Positions 32,500-47,666 of a stretch of DNA of 64,000 nucleotides are shown here, piece after piece. This stretch comes from Phymorhynchus buccinoides (taxonomy: Eukaryota > Mollusca > Gastropoda > Neogastropoda > Raphitomidae), in the NCBI GenBank assembly GCA_017654935.2, contig CM065690.1:24099251-24163250 (forward strand). Direction: 5' to 3'. The position numbers and the translations under genes are program-made. Under the pieces are notes generated by a model. It had not been told where the DNA came from. It ran no database searches and saw only the letters and a list, made by a program, of their open reading frames with translations. The stretch's first letter is position 1; every line of letters starts with the position of its first letter.

Positions 32500-33355
32500 T
32501 GTAACTTTATGCCATTATCTCTGCTGTAGAGGTTATAGTTTTAAACTCCCAGTTCTACAAGGAGAGTACATTGTAATGGGAACCAGGGCTTGTGCATTTT
32601 TGTCTGTCTATCGCTGTGTATGGGGATATAAACATGTGGCACCTTGTGGTGCCTAAACTACTGCACCAATCTTGATGAAAACTGGCAGAATTGTCCCTGG
32701 TATGGATGATAATGAAGAGTATGTCACTTCAACCCAAACCCTAATATTAATTTTTTTTTTTAAATCCAAAGGATCCCAATGTACAAAGATGGACAACTTA
32801 TTATAAGCATAGTTATCAGCATGATCATGACATCTTTCCTTTACATAGCATTACTTGTGTGTATTTCACCCCTCTCTCTCTCTCTCTGTGTTGTCTTAAA
32901 GAACCACCACATCCATGAGTGAAAATCAAGGTTTCACGGGTTTCTTTCTCTCTCTCGCTGGTAAGAAATCTTATTTTGACCAGGTTTGACTCCCACACAA
33001 ATGCCCCCACATTGAAAACGAGACAGACTTTGAAGAGCAGCCTCATTTTGAACTTGGGGAATTTGTATGTGGGTCACACCTACCCAGAAAAAACCCAAGG
33101 GACTTAAATCTGCTGGCTCAGTGGGTCTTTAAGAGCTTAGAGTATGTTTATATGGTTTGGCATTTTAGTTGTTTCTTTTATTTGCCCGTCTTACTTACCG
33201 TTAATGGGGTGTGTGGGGGTGGGGATGGGGATGGGGGTGGGGGTGGGCGTGTAAAGTATCACCCAAAAACTGTTTTGAAAACTACTCCATGTCTTTGATA
33301 ATGAGCACCGAGGTCTTTTTAAATTTGACTCAAACTTGTACGAGGCTGCCATTAG
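32500..33355. other. Intergenic DNA, no gene seen
   Basis: Contains a small GGCACC/GGTGCC hairpin (32637-32652) and a GGGTGG-rich run (33207-33250). No exon recognised. Confidence 0.4.
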
Positions 33356-33575
33356 CAGACCTGTTTACCCCCTACACAAGTCTTGAGTAGTCTGGATAGC
33401 TGAAATGAGTACTATGGGTGCGAAATGTGTAGCTTTATTCATAAAACCATCAAATAATGTTCACTGAAAATGAGTAGTAATCAGGAATTAAAGAGCATTA
33501 TTTTCAGTTTTGAAGAGTAGTAGAGGTCCACATTGAGTAGAATACTACTCGAAAAGAGTAGAGTAAACAGGTCTG
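33356..33575. mobile_element. MITE with CAGACCTGTTTAC ends, copy 2
   Basis: CAGACCTGTTTACCCCC and GAGTAAACAGGTCTG ends; CCATTAG directly duplicated on both sides. 220 bp. Confidence 0.85.
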
Positions 33576-34223
33576 CCATTAGGTTGTAGATTCCCAGAAC
33601 TGATAACTACATGTATCTTCATGCTGCTCAAACACGCTGTAAATCCATCTTGCCATGGCCACTCAGTCAATAGTTTCTGGCTTGCCAATTGCATGCAGTC
33701 CTATCTTTTTCTGTTTTGGGTAGTCATTTTGCTGCTATGGAAAAACAAAGAGATTTTATGCAACAATCATAACACACATACATAATCATGCTTGCATGCG
33801 CACACACACACATTCAGACACACACAGATACATGCTAGCGCGTGCGTACACAAGCACACGTGCACATGCACGCATACATACACTCACACACATATGCATA
33901 CGTTCACACACAGAACAAACAAATAAACATAAATATATACAAGAAAATATATAAGATTCCTGACAATTAAAAAAACAACACAATGCACATTAGAAAAAAT
34001 ATTTTTTATTTTTGTTCCAAACAAAAAATGTTACATAGAAACAGAGAGAGAGAGAGGGGGGTGGGGGGTGGGGGAGAAAGAACAAAAAACAGTATGTATA
34101 AAAGATATGTAGAAAATATGTAACTGGGGAAAAGAAAGTCTAAACATCACACATACTGGTAAAAATCTGTTTGCAAGAAAAACCAACAACAAAACCAGAC
34201 ATTTCTCACATCTGCACAATTTT

Positions 34224-34386
34224 CCTCCAAAGTCAGAGTGTGGCTGCACACGTGGCGGGGTAATAAAAAACGGTCACGCACATAATGTTCTCATCCCTAG
34301 CTGGTGCATTTGTACCATAGTGTTCAAGTGCTCCGGCTGTTGGGATGATCCCTGGAGTCTTTTAGCCAGGGTACAACAACAACAAT
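34224..34386 (+). mobile_element. AAC-tailed SINE-like repeat, copy 4
   Basis: TCAGAGTGTGGCTGCACACG, GGTGCATTTGTACCATAGTG, CCTGGAGTCTTTTAGCCAGG and (AAC)n. Confidence 0.85.
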
Positions 34387-34439
34387 ACCTGCACAAATTA
34401 GATTATTACAGAACCCCCCTCCCACAGTTTTACCAATAA

Positions 34440-34980
34440 CTGATAACTGCTCACTGATAACTGCTCACTACCAAAAAAGATATGCTTTGACAAAATAGAG
34501 CAAAGTAAAACAGCTAAAGGTATCCAAATCAAATAACTGATTCACTATCGAAAAAACAAAAAGCGACAAAAGATATGCAATCAACAAAAAATATAAATAT
34601 TTAAAGTGATATAAAAGTAAAGGTATTCAAATAAAATAACTGGTTCACTACCTGGAAAAAAAAAAGAGCTGTTGTTTGTGCGTGCGTGTTGCGCGTGTGT
34701 GTGTGTGCGTGTGCGTGTGCGTGTGGTGCGTTAGTGTGTGTGCGTGTCTGTTTAGTGCGTTCGTGTGTCTGTATTTAGTGCATGCACGCGTGAATGCGTG
34801 TGCGTATTTTTGTCGTTTATTTATTTTTATTGCTTGCTGTTTTTTTCAATTATTATTGTAAGCGCTTAGGGCTTTTTTAAGAATAGGCAATATAAATGTT
34901 AATTATTATTATTATTATTAATCGAGACAAAAGAGATGCAATCAACAAAAAATATAAATATTGAAAGTGATATAATTACA
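34440..34980. repeat. Duplicated AT-rich segment interrupted by a SINE-type tail
   Basis: GATATGCAATCAACAAAAAA TATAAATAT occurs near 34571 and 34934, and AAGGTATYCAAATAAATAAC twice near 34530 and 34622. Between them (34680-34920) lie GT-rich DNA and TAAGCGCTTAGGGC...TATAAATG followed by (TTA)n, a tail typical of many animal SINEs. Confidence 0.6.
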
Positions 34981-35305
34981 ATGAATAGAGAAAAAAATCT
35001 TTCCGACCTCTCACAACACAAAAGTCACAGTACTATAGCACTATGTCATCAATTAAAGCACAACTCTATTTTCTCAACAAAATGTCTCCAGAATCACACC
35101 ATTTCTGGACAATTGTCAACGGAACAATTCAATGCAGAGGAAAATAACGAAGGGGCAGGTCTTCTTCTTCAATCGCACAGACAGTTTCCTGTCAATTATG
35201 AGCACAGATGCATCATGCTGTCGCTATGCGGCCAAGTAGAGAAATAATTAGATCCAGTATGTCCGACTTGGCTGGATGAAATCTTTATGAAAGTGTTTCA
35301 TGAAA

Positions 35306-35490
35306 AAAGGCAGGAGAATGGACCGGAAAGGCAGAAAGATAGTAGACGACAGCAAGCAAAGGGAAAAGGCAGAGTCAATGAGAAAAGGCAGAGTAAATGA
35401 GTGACAAGATTAGAGGAAGTTACAAGCACAGAACTTCCAGAAGGTTGGGGAGCTATTTATACAAAAGATCCCCGGTATCCCCACAGGGGG
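35306..35490 (+). repeat. CCATATGG repeat, copy 3 (3' half only)
   Basis: GGCAGGAGAATGGACC, AGGAAGTTACAAGCACAGAA and CCCCGGTATCCCCACAGGGG match 22940-23100. It contains a short internal duplication (AAAGGCAGAGTCAATGAG / AAAGGCAGAGTAAATGAG). Confidence 0.75.
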
Positions 35491-37429
35491 TGAGGTAGGT
35501 GTGACCTGATGGAGTTGGCATTGGAAGCTTTCGAACTTTGTTCTTCTTCAGCGCGTGACATCAGGTCAGACTTCATTATTATTCCTCTGAATTATATCAA
35601 GACCTGGCAGTCACCATTTTCAACCACAGCAACAATTCAATGGTTTCATTTTGAACACAAATACAATAATAACCCTAACAATTAAAAAGTGAAAGCATAG
35701 CAACAAACCATTATTGACATGTTCCATTAACTATACATATATTTTTTACCATATTGTACAAAATCACTTTCATGCATTTCTTTCAATTCCTCCAGTCTTT
35801 CATGTACATGTTTGAACCAGCCCATTTTACTGAACCCATCTGCTTGCTTTCATAATCCATTCTGTAACATAAATGAAGCATTGCATAATTCTATCTCATT
35901 TCTAATCAACACACATGATTTATTTATTAACAATAAATGGAGCATTTGAATTTACTTTTTTTTTTTACATTCAATGTTTGTTATTCCTTCTGTTCATCCA
36001 TTCCACAATTCCTGCTTTCATTCACTCTTTCACCCCATCAACATTATAGCTCATCATAAATAATTGAACGGATAAAAAAAATCCTAAAGAAGTAATCAGT
36101 TTTGCATTTGAATTTATTGTTTTAGGTAAACCATGCATTTCAAAACATTCAGTGAAAATAAAAATCTAAAATATTTTTGAACAACAATATTTTACCCAAA
36201 GAATTGATGACAGGAATTTTTTTTAAAAGATGAAGTAGATGTAAATTTACAAGAAATGATTTGAATCTTGATCAACGTACAAGTTAAATTATGAAGAGTG
36301 GGAACTACAGCCAATGCTTAATGCTTTGAATACTGCAGTTGTCTCTAAGCCTAAATTTGCTTGACCATTTATGGATTATAAAGAAGCGAGTTGTAACCAT
36401 CATAACTCGCAAATGTTCTTCACAGATGACGAAACGTCAACTTTTAGCTTTCTTCTCGATACATGTAGCATTGGAAAAGGGAGACACCCCAAGATTCCTT
36501 TTTTTCCAGCTGTCTATAATACTGAAGAAAAAACCCTTGTGTTATCATTTTTGGTAGTTTTGTAAAGCCACTAAAAGTATAACAAAACCAGTATTTATTC
36601 AAACAAAAAAATCTGCCTAGAAATTGGTATAAATTTAGAATAATTTGGAATCTTGTTACAGTCTGTGCATGAAACAGGGGTAAAAAGACAAAGCTAAAGT
36701 TCAATTCCTGCTTTATAAATTACATTACTTGTTAGCTTACTGACTTTAACTATCCTATAAAAATAGTGTGCACACATGCATGCACGCACGCACGCACACA
36801 CACACTATACAACTTTTCAAAAATGAATTCTTGAGGATGTTATCCCCCTAAAATGAAAACCATCTAAATAGCTGATTGCAAAAAAACAACAACAAAGCAG
36901 ACTTTTTTAGGGTTCCTTTTCAGTTCTCTTTAGAAATTCTGAGATGAGATCAACATCAATTTCAACAGTCCACTCAGAAAACAATTATTTGTGGCACTGA
37001 ACCAGCAGGATACATTACACTACTGTACTCAACGATTATCAACGGCAGACAGACCACCCAAAAAAATAAAAAAGAGAGAAAAGTTATTGAAAATTCTTTA
37101 TCACAAAACATGCCATAGGCACTTTTTTCTAAGCCAAATGAAATGATTCTCATCCTTTCTCTTTCTTTTGCACCAACATTTTTTTATTTTTTTATCTTTT
37201 AATTTTTTTTTATAAACATTTGTTTAACACACAATGCTGATATAACTTTAAACATTCTTTACTTAACAATACTTACTGGTAGCCTCAGGCTACAGCAATT
37301 TATACACAATTCCGTTCATACGCGGACTCAAACTGACACACAAACACATAGCAAAAACACAATCATATGAAGGACTCCCAGTCATATAAGACCAAGAATA
37401 CAAAAACTGTTTTCTCACACTTACCATAT
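35491..37429. other. Intergenic DNA, no gene seen
   Basis: AT-rich, with homopolymer runs and a (CACG)n/(CA)n patch at 36775-36803. No convincing exon on either strand. Confidence 0.5.
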
Positions 37430-37925
37430 TTAACGGACTATAAGGTGCACCTGATTATAATGCGCACCCCCCAAATTTGACTCAAAATTCAGATTTTGTT
37501 ACTGTTGTTGTTGTTGTTGTTGTTGTTCCCTGGCTTAACGACTCCAGGGATCATCCCAACAGCCAGAGCACTTGAACAATTCAGTACAAATGCACCAGCT
37601 AGGGATGAGAACATTACGTGTGTGACCGTTTTTGATTACCCCGCCATGTGGGCAGCCACACTCCGTCTTCGGGGGAGTTTAGATTGATGATGTTATGCTA
37701 GGAGCTTGTCATGGCTTAAGACAATCCCCGCACAACCATTCAGAGCATAACAGCATTTTGATGTAGCCTTGGCGTTCTAGCTTATGTCAACTGGTCTGAC
37801 ACAGCCTCATGCCAAGGCAAAGATTTTGTTACTGTATTTCCTTACTATATTATCAGTCACATTATAAGGAGCAGGGCTCTATGTCTGGGGCAAAAAGCAT
37901 CGCCTTAAAGTCTGTAAAATATGGT
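37430..37925. mobile_element. MITE of the TACCATATTT...GGACTATAAGG type, interrupted
   Basis: Left half 37430-37504 (TTAACGGACTATAAGGTGCA), right half 37821-37925 (AAAGTCTGTAAAATATGGTA). It is split by the full-length AAC-tailed element. Confidence 0.78.
37505..37820 (-). mobile_element. AAC-tailed SINE-like repeat, full-length copy 5
   Basis: Flanked by the perfect 14-bp duplication AGATTTTGTTACTG (37491-37504 and 37821-37834), so the element is 316 bp. On the minus strand it ends in the hairpin CCTGGAGTC...AAGCCAGG plus (AAC)n. The 5' half (TTGCCTTGGCATGAGGCTGT onward) is not seen in the other copies, which are 5'-truncated. Confidence 0.88.
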
Positions 37926-38929
37926 AATCTGTTAAGGACAAACACACCTGATAATGATTTGGGTCTCCAAGTCTGGCTGACATGGGGATGCATTACGACC
38001 ACAAGCATTAACACAACTGTCAACAGATAAAAATATTGTATGTGTACCATGGCATGCCTATCATCTCTTCAGAACATTGTTTTTGTCTGTCTTGATAGTA
38101 TAGGAATTGGCATTTTCCCATGGTATCATACTATTGTACTCATAATGAATTATTTAAGTTTTAACAGGATTAAAACACAAAAAAGCACCAAAATTGGCCT
38201 ACATAGAGCACAGGCTAAATTGTACTGGGTCATTTATTGCTGTGAAGTCACTTTGGCAGTTGTAATCATAAAGATCGGAAGATTCCAGCAGTTTTGTTAA
38301 AGGTTGTATCATGCACAAACGACACACGGGTAAAGATAATTGTACAAGCACTTAACATTGTTACAAGCAAACGCAAACATGTCCCCATGCAAATGCAAGA
38401 ATACACACACATATTACATCCATGAAATGTTTAAGTTCTGACAAACTAACTGGATGGAAGTCAAAGAAATCATTTAAATAAACAATGACTGTGCCAGCCA
38501 AATGAACTCGAAGTGAATCAAAGAAATTGTTTTAATAACACTAACTTTACCAGCCAAAATAACTCGATGCAAATCTAAAAATTAATTTCATAACGACGAC
38601 TGTACCAGCAGCAAGCAACACACCTGTAATTCACTGAAACATGAGGGACAAAGGACCAGAAATCCCAGGGTTTTACAATGGAAACCATAATTGTAGCAGA
38701 CTAATTTATTAACTTAACATGTGTCCACTTTAGCACAAGATTTGTTCTCTTCACCCAACAATTTGAACACCTTTTTTTTCTTTCCTTCCTCTCCCCACCC
38801 CCTACTCCACACCCAACTGACTCTTGTTTCCAACTTCTGCCATTTATGATTGCGTACTCACTGTCCCCAACCTCTCTATCTCAAAACAATTTTTTCTTTC
38901 TTTCTTTCTTTCTCCTTTTTTGCCTGCTT
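37926..38929. other. Intergenic DNA, no gene seen
   Basis: AT-rich. Three related passages (38455-38600) share CCAGCCAAATGAACTCGA-like text about 55-60 bp apart, a degenerate tandem repeat. Confidence 0.45.
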
Positions 38930-39255
38930 TTTCCCAGATTTGTGTTCTTGTTTGTCTATGTTGATAAATGCATGCCTTGCTCTTTGGTTTTAATTTGGAT
39001 GTATCATTTACGCATTGGTTTGTTTGTTGTAGAGGTTTAACTTTAAGTATTTTTTTTTATTTTGATCTTGTTGCGTTTTTGTCTCCTTTTGTTGCCAGGG
39101 GCTTTTTGCTCTCATTTTGCTGTTTAACCTTATTTGTCGGATGTTGATAAAGGCGCATTCGCCGAAATATCCAGCAACGAAAAAGTTGTTTTGTCTCTTG
39201 TGAATAAAATAACGTCACTTTACACTTGTCGTGTAGTTGTTTGTTTGTTATTAAC
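38930..39255 (+). mobile_element. Dispersed retroelement 3' end, copy 2
   Basis: GTTGATAAAGGCGCATTCGC, CGAAATATCCAGC, GTCTCTTGTGAATAAAATAA and CACTTGTCGTGTAGTTGTTT match 27851-28060. Parts are internally repeated (GTTTGTCTATGTTGATAAA at 38953). Confidence 0.65.
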
Positions 39256-40040
39256 TTAGGTTTAACTTTAATTGTCTTTTGCTTAGAAATGTTTATAACC
39301 CAACCAAACACACAAGATCACTCCAACATTACAAAAAAAGTAAAACATACACCAATGATAAACATTTTTTACATCCTGTATAAAATTATGTTCACACACA
39401 CACACATACACACACACATTTCAAGATATGTATACTTAAACCTCTTAAAATGATACTGCTGATAAATTAAGTCATGCTGAAAAGCATCAGACATTTCCCT
39501 GAATTTATTACTTCCATATTAAAATTGTACAAACGATGATTATGCCACATAAAATACATAAGAAAAGCCACATAGAACAACATGCACTCTAGGATGGACA
39601 GCTGGGTACAACTATATAAAGTCTTACTAACTGGTTGCGAGACTATATTTTTAAAAAAGAAGTCAAATTGTGATTGTTAGATAAAACAAACCAAAGAAAG
39701 AGTTTGTACAAAAAAGCAAAGGAATGGGTAATAAAAGTGTGTGTTGGTACAAGCAATCAAAACAATAAATACAAACAAACAAACAAAGTGTGTTGAATGG
39801 TCACTGTTGATTGTTCTTTCTTCTAATCACAGCAAAGGATATGTTGAAAATGCAAAATCAAACAAACAGAAATTTCTCTTTTGGAGATATTAAAGTATAC
39901 TTAAACTTGAACTTGAAACAGAGTAACAGATAAAAGGAAATATTATCCACAGACCTATCAGAAAGTGACAAAAATATTTGAACAAAAAAAGCACTGTATT
40001 CGCAAAACCTTCAACATATAGCTGAAGCACAACACTGGAT
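39256..40040. other. Intergenic DNA, no gene seen
   Basis: AT-rich, short (CA)n at 39392-39418. No exon recognised. Confidence 0.4.
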
Positions 40041-40049
40041 ATGCACAGT

Positions 40050-40442
40050 TATAAGACTCCCTCCCATAAAAGGCCTACTTCTTTGAGACAATGCCCTTCC
40101 TTTATAAGACCCATGGGCGCATGCAGTGACCAAAGCCCCCAAACAGATCTTAAACAAATGTCCCATATGTGCCCTTATGGGTCGAGAGGACGTTAAGCTC
40201 CAAGTTTTCCTTCCTTCCAGTGACCAAAGCTTTTGCCTGAACTTTCCATCATAACCTTTGATATAATGGTCAATTGAGGAGCAAAAAGAGCCCTATCTTC
40301 AGGCAGACCACTGCCTGAACCTGCATCAAATTGCCTGAATTCAGGGTTCAGGCACACCCACATGCACCCCTGAAGACCCCTCCCTTATAAGACCTCATTT
40401 TGGTTGATTTTTGAAAGTCTTATAAGGGAGGTTCCACTGTAT
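40050..40442. mobile_element. TACAGTGGAACC MITE, copy 2, with nested insertions
   Basis: The right end GGAGGTTCCACTGTA (40428-40442) and inner AAGTCTTATAAGGG match 3082-3262. The left part (40050-40110, GACTCCCTCCCATAAAAGG) is separated by foreign DNA that includes a 3' tail of the U4-headed SINE (40158-40204, TGTCCCATATGTG and GTCGAGAGGACGTTAAGC). Confidence 0.65.
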
Positions 40443-42655
40443 AAGCAAGGAAAGAGAAAATAAAGTCAAATGGTATCATCATCGCCTGAAGCCAAATCAG
40501 AATGGAATGTCTTCTTTTTATTTCCTTTACTATTTTAGCCTCCTGAAACATAAATTTTGTGTGTGAAAAATCTAATCTCAGCATAAATAAACCGAAATCA
40601 CCACTCACAAAAGTTTTAAATATCAATGTCGTTTCAAAAATAAACGTATGAAGACAAAAAAAAGCAATAAAAGGTTATGCATGGACATATGGATAAAAAC
40701 AAAATATATTGTCACCAAAAAACACGACTAATTGCAACAATTTTCATGCCACATTGCTTAATATACAGCTCAAGCAGGCATGATAAAAGTCAAATTACAC
40801 TAACTAATTTATCCCCAGCATGTACAACAACAACACAGTTTGAATCTATTTCTTTTACATTGTATAGCTTAGTATGGAAGAAACGGACACTGGCACAATC
40901 TTATTTCATTCTCAAAGTAACACAGAAACTTTTAATGTGGTGGGTAACCTTCAGTTAGCCTCAAGATCAACCTAAAGCAATATGAAAGCTATTTTTAGGA
41001 CCGAGTCATTGAGACGATGCTCAGATAAATCACATAACAATGCACCAGGCTCAAGAAACATTTCAAAGTCAACATCACTTATAGTTATACACTCTACTAT
41101 AACGAAGTTGCAAAATGAGTAGCAAACCGTGAACAAAGAAAAGCAGTTGTGAAGGATGCATATCTGGTATGTATAACAAATTCATCACAGACAGACAAAG
41201 CAAGAGCCTCAACAACAAAACATGCACAACTAGTCTCACGTACAGAGTGGTCAAGTAATGTATCAATGAGATAATTCTCTACTGTTTCTTGTTGAATCTG
41301 TATTAATGTAACATGAGAACATTCATTTCTACCAGTATGCCTGTGTCAGTGCTTCTGCATCATTAAACAAGTGCTAGAGAATGCATGACAAAAGATACTA
41401 CACAAATTGTTCACACCAATGAATTTCCATGAACGCTTTCATGATAAAATATCACACAAGAAATTTTCTCTGCAACATGTTACAAATTTACTCACAAAAC
41501 AGTCTGTCACATTGTTTCAGAATCGCAACAACAATTGGCATCTATTTAGCCTAAAAATACACATATGTATCCAACGTTACCGTTTACATTTAACCATACA
41601 ACTATAAGATAGACTTCCTTACTTGCAACCCTCAATCCGACATTTTGAGACGGCAGGATTTACAGTTTTGTTGTTTCCAGTGGAATGTTCATTTTGGGAT
41701 TCTTACCAGGTAGAAAGAAGGTGAGAGAACAAACAAAGTCTTTATCTGAATATAAAAAGGTTACGCACCAGTCCACTATAGTAATATTTTACATGGATAT
41801 TCATCTAATGCTTTCTTTCGATCAAAGACTAGGATTAAAGTGCCTTACAATGAATCACTGAACAAGATACATTGAAGTTGATGATGATGAGATTAACGTC
41901 TTATTAGCAGGTAGCTCTTGGCAAGTTAGGACAATGAAGTTCAATTATTTTATCTCAATTATCCAGTACAGTTTTAATACACAAAACCTGAAACCTACTA
42001 CAGGGACAAACTGCACAAAAAAAAACCAGGGACAGACTTATTTCCAGGAACAAACATCGCAATATCATGCATCATGAAATATATTTCTGCTACTCTGGGT
42101 ATTTTGGATAGTCTTTTTGTTGCTTTGCGGTGCCAACATGCTTCTATATTCAAGATCTGTTGGTGTTCAGTAACCTAACAGAAATAAATTTTTAACAGTG
42201 CCTGTTGTTTTGGGTGGGTGTTCCTGTGCTTAATAGTAAAGTAAGCTAACAAAACAAGTGACTGCTCTACAAAATGTTGACTCTACTCAGTTTCCAGGGA
42301 CGCTAAACAGAAAAGTGGATTCCAGGGACAGGGTGCCCATTTTACCTGTTTTTAAGCTGTAATGCAGAATGTGAACTGTTTGTACTGTTTGGGTGCTAAT
42401 CAAAGGATTCAGGAATTATTGAAAGTGAGAAACCTTTTTAATTTAATGCAATCTTCTGCAAAGAAAAAAAAGGACATTGTATGAATTCTGTTGAGACAAT
42501 TGCTGTAAAAAGTGCCACATATTTGGTGTGAGATGCTTTTACTACAAAACATACGAAACATGAATTAAGCTCCGGTTTGGCACATGAAATTATTAAACGT
42601 CTTCTAAGGCAAAGGCAGTCAAATTTCAAGTTGCTATAGGATGATAGGTCACATC
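40443..42655. other. Intergenic DNA, no gene seen
   Basis: Long AT-rich stretch without recognisable exons, RNA genes or repeats. Confidence 0.45.
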
Positions 42656-42662
42656 ACCAACA

Positions 42663-42866
42663 TGACCAAATGCTACAAACCATCAAACAACTCATCAGAC
42701 CATTATGAAGACCTGTCAAGAAAAGAAAACTGCACTGGTATGGCTACGTAACAAGATCCAACGGCCTTGGTAAAACTCTCTTCCAAGGGAACTTCAAGGA
42801 AAGCAGATCAAACAGAATACAGAAAAGACAACATGAAGGACTGACAACAAAGCAGAATGGACAGGA
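42663..42866 (+). pseudogene. LINE reverse transcriptase C-terminal relic
   Basis: LHWYGYVTRSNGLGKTLFQG followed by NFKESRSNRIQKRQHEG resembles the common LINE tail 'L-WYGHV-RS-GLAKTILQGT--G-RRRGRQ-KRW'. No upstream catalytic part is present; decayed and AT-enriched. Confidence 0.7.
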
Positions 42867-43930
42867 AAGTCTTAGGGCGTGTGCACATGTACGTACGCGG
42901 AAACCCAAGTGCATATCACACATACCTGTTTACCCCTAACTTTCACTGTCAGTAATCCCAAGCTCTGAAATCAGTAATTTCAGGCATCTGTCAGTAACTT
43001 TGCCAGCTGAGAAATCCTTCCACCCGGACTTTCCGCTACAGTCACAACTTTTGTTGTGTGTGCGTGCGTGCGTGCGTGTGGCATGATGCAACTTACCATC
43101 CCAACCCAACCTCACATCTGTCAAATGTTTTGTTGAGTGGGGTGGGGGGTGGGGGGTGGAGGGGCAGATACACACACTTGCTTACTTACGTGTTTTTTTC
43201 CTCCGCATAATTGCGATCGCACCTTCTAAATGATGGTACGGGCCTGTAAACAGGAAGCGAAACCACCGAAGGTACAGAGCGATTCAAGGGACATCACTAT
43301 CTTTACTAATTTCTATTTCATGTTGTTATTCTATTTTGTTATGTGCAAAGCGCCCTGTAGCCTACTTTGTAGGATGGGTGCTATATAAATTTTCCCCATC
43401 ACTATTATTATTATTATATTTGATAGCTGACAACAGTGCACAGTACGGTTCAAACGACAGGCCTTCTTTCAATTTCTTCTTCTTTTTTCTCCACTCTCGT
43501 TCAGCAGAAATGCAAAAATTTTGGTTGCTAAACGAAATAACATATTCAAAGGTCTTGTTGATGGGTTTCTAGATGGACTTTGCGCGGATATGTGCATAAA
43601 CCCAGGCTTTGGCCCAGGAGTCACATAGCAAAGCTGGAGGAAACTGGTGTCCAAGACTGTTGTGTGGCACCCCAAACGACTCCTCCCACCGATTAAAACA
43701 ACAAAGAAGAAGAAGAGAAGGAAGAAGGTTAATAGAACATAGAAGTCATAAACGTTTTAACTTTTCAGTGTTGACTGAATACCAAGTCTCCAGCCTCAGT
43801 GTGCAAGTGCTGACTAAGCTGGGTGGACGCCTGGTAAAAGCTACGCTTGAGTAATGAACCTTTGCATTGATAGAAAAAGTTAAAATTCTTCATTATTTTT
43901 AACAATCCTAAACAGGCTAACTTAACCCAT
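42867..43930. other. Intergenic DNA with SINE-type tail
   Basis: An end-like motif TACCTGTTTACCCC at 42921 recalls the CAGACCTGTTTAC elements. At 43345-43420, GCAAAGCGCCCTGTAGCC...GGTGCTATATAAAT followed by (ATT)n is a typical animal SINE 3' tail. No gene. Confidence 0.5.
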
Positions 43931-43935
43931 TGACT

Positions 43936-44112
43936 TCCTCCGAAGTCAGAGTGTGGCTGCCCACGTGGCGTGGTAATCAAAAACGGTCACACACGTAATG
44001 TTCTCTTCCCTAGCTGGTGCATTTGTACCATGGTGTTCAGGTGCTTCGGCTGTTGGATGATCCCTGGAGTCTTTAAGCCAGGGAATGACAACAACAACAA
44101 CAACAACAACCC
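43936..44112 (+). mobile_element. AAC-tailed SINE-like repeat, copy 6
   Basis: TCCGAAGTCAGAGTGTGGCT, CGTGGCGTGGTAATCAAAAA, CCTGGAGTCTTTAAGCCAGG and a seven-unit (AAC)n tail. Confidence 0.88.
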
Positions 44113-45063
44113 TTGACTGCCACCAACGTATCACATGCTGACCTGATGACATCACTGATGATGTAATCAGATGAAGAGGAATAACCCTGATATGCTGGCC
44201 TTTGCTCTAACACAGTCAAGAGATTTATATCCCCAGACCATTTTGCCAGATTGTCTCATCAGTTGTCTTTTTCATGGCATGATTTGCCCAATGATTTTTT
44301 CTTTAAATTTCTCTGGCAGTCAAGGGGTTAAAGATGCATTGAGATACAAAGAACTAACACTGTACATGTTGGAATTGTGTACTGCTGCTTTGTAATCCGT
44401 TCTAATGTTCAGTCATAGCAGATTAACACATAAGCACATGATTGGTTTCAAAATCAAATGTTATAAATAGATTATCAATATATTCTTTTTGTATTGTCTG
44501 TCCTTATTGATGACAGCTTATAATATATTTTACATATACATTCCATTCAATAATTTGCATAACAAAACCCATGTGCAAAGTCCTTTCTCATCTTGTTCAC
44601 ACATTTTATACAGCCTGGCTTTAACACTCTTACCCAAGGTGTGTTGCAACATCCGAGATCATACATCATCTTTTTGTCGGTGTGTTTCACCATCAAATGT
44701 CTTCAGCTCAGTCTCAACAGATACAATGCAAAAGAGCACAACACATTTCTAGCTATAATGATTCTGTTACACATTCAATGTCATCAGCGCATTCTTTCTG
44801 GAAGTACATGGATCTTTTTTTTGGCATGTGAATGCCTCACTGCTTCTCACACAAAGCCGGTTCCAAAGAGCCAAAGACATACAAGATATTACCATGTAAG
44901 TTTTCATGTTATATCCATATTAGAACACTCCAAACTTCCGACATTTTTTATTTTAAAAAAAATAAAAATTAGAATATAGTACCCTTCGAACCATCAGCTG
45001 AGAAATACAGCTTTCAACTGTCAGTCACTGTGTATGAAACAAACAGGACACATCCCAAACGCT
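44113..45063. other. Region downstream of the TMTC stop: 3'UTR and intergenic
   Basis: The first 110 nt past the stop codon are probably 3'UTR. No further gene was seen. Confidence 0.5.
44947..44952 (-). terminator. Candidate poly(A) signal for the TMTC3-like gene
   Basis: AATAAA on the minus strand about 112 nt past the stop at 45064. Confidence 0.45.
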
Positions 45064-47230
<2,167 letters not shown>

Positions 47231-47376
47231 CTGAAAGGCAAACACAACAGGCAAATGCACATGTGTACAAATCATACATACATGCACACACAAGATGTTT
47301 GTGCAAGTGTGTTGTGTGTGCGGCGCTGCTGTGTTAAGAGTGTGTACATGTATTCTGAAGTCGGTGAGTGACTGTG

Positions 47377-47379
<3 letters not shown>

Positions 47380-47438
<59 letters not shown>
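47380..47438 (+). repeat. (GT)n microsatellite
   Basis: About 58 bp of GT followed by degenerate GTGC/GTGT to 47520. Confidence 0.95.
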
Positions 47439-47666
47439 GGGGTGTGTGTGTCAGTGTGTGTGCGTGTGTGTGCGTGTGCATGCATGCGTGCGTGCGTGTC
47501 CCCCATGTGTGTGTTTGAGTGTGTATGACCATGCATTACAGCAATAATAGTCCTTGCATTTAGTAAGATATCTAAACAGCCTCATTTTCTAGCTGATGAC
47601 CATGATATTCCCGTTTTAACAATGCATATTTTGACCATGAAAAAAAAGCAACAACAGAAGACTACA

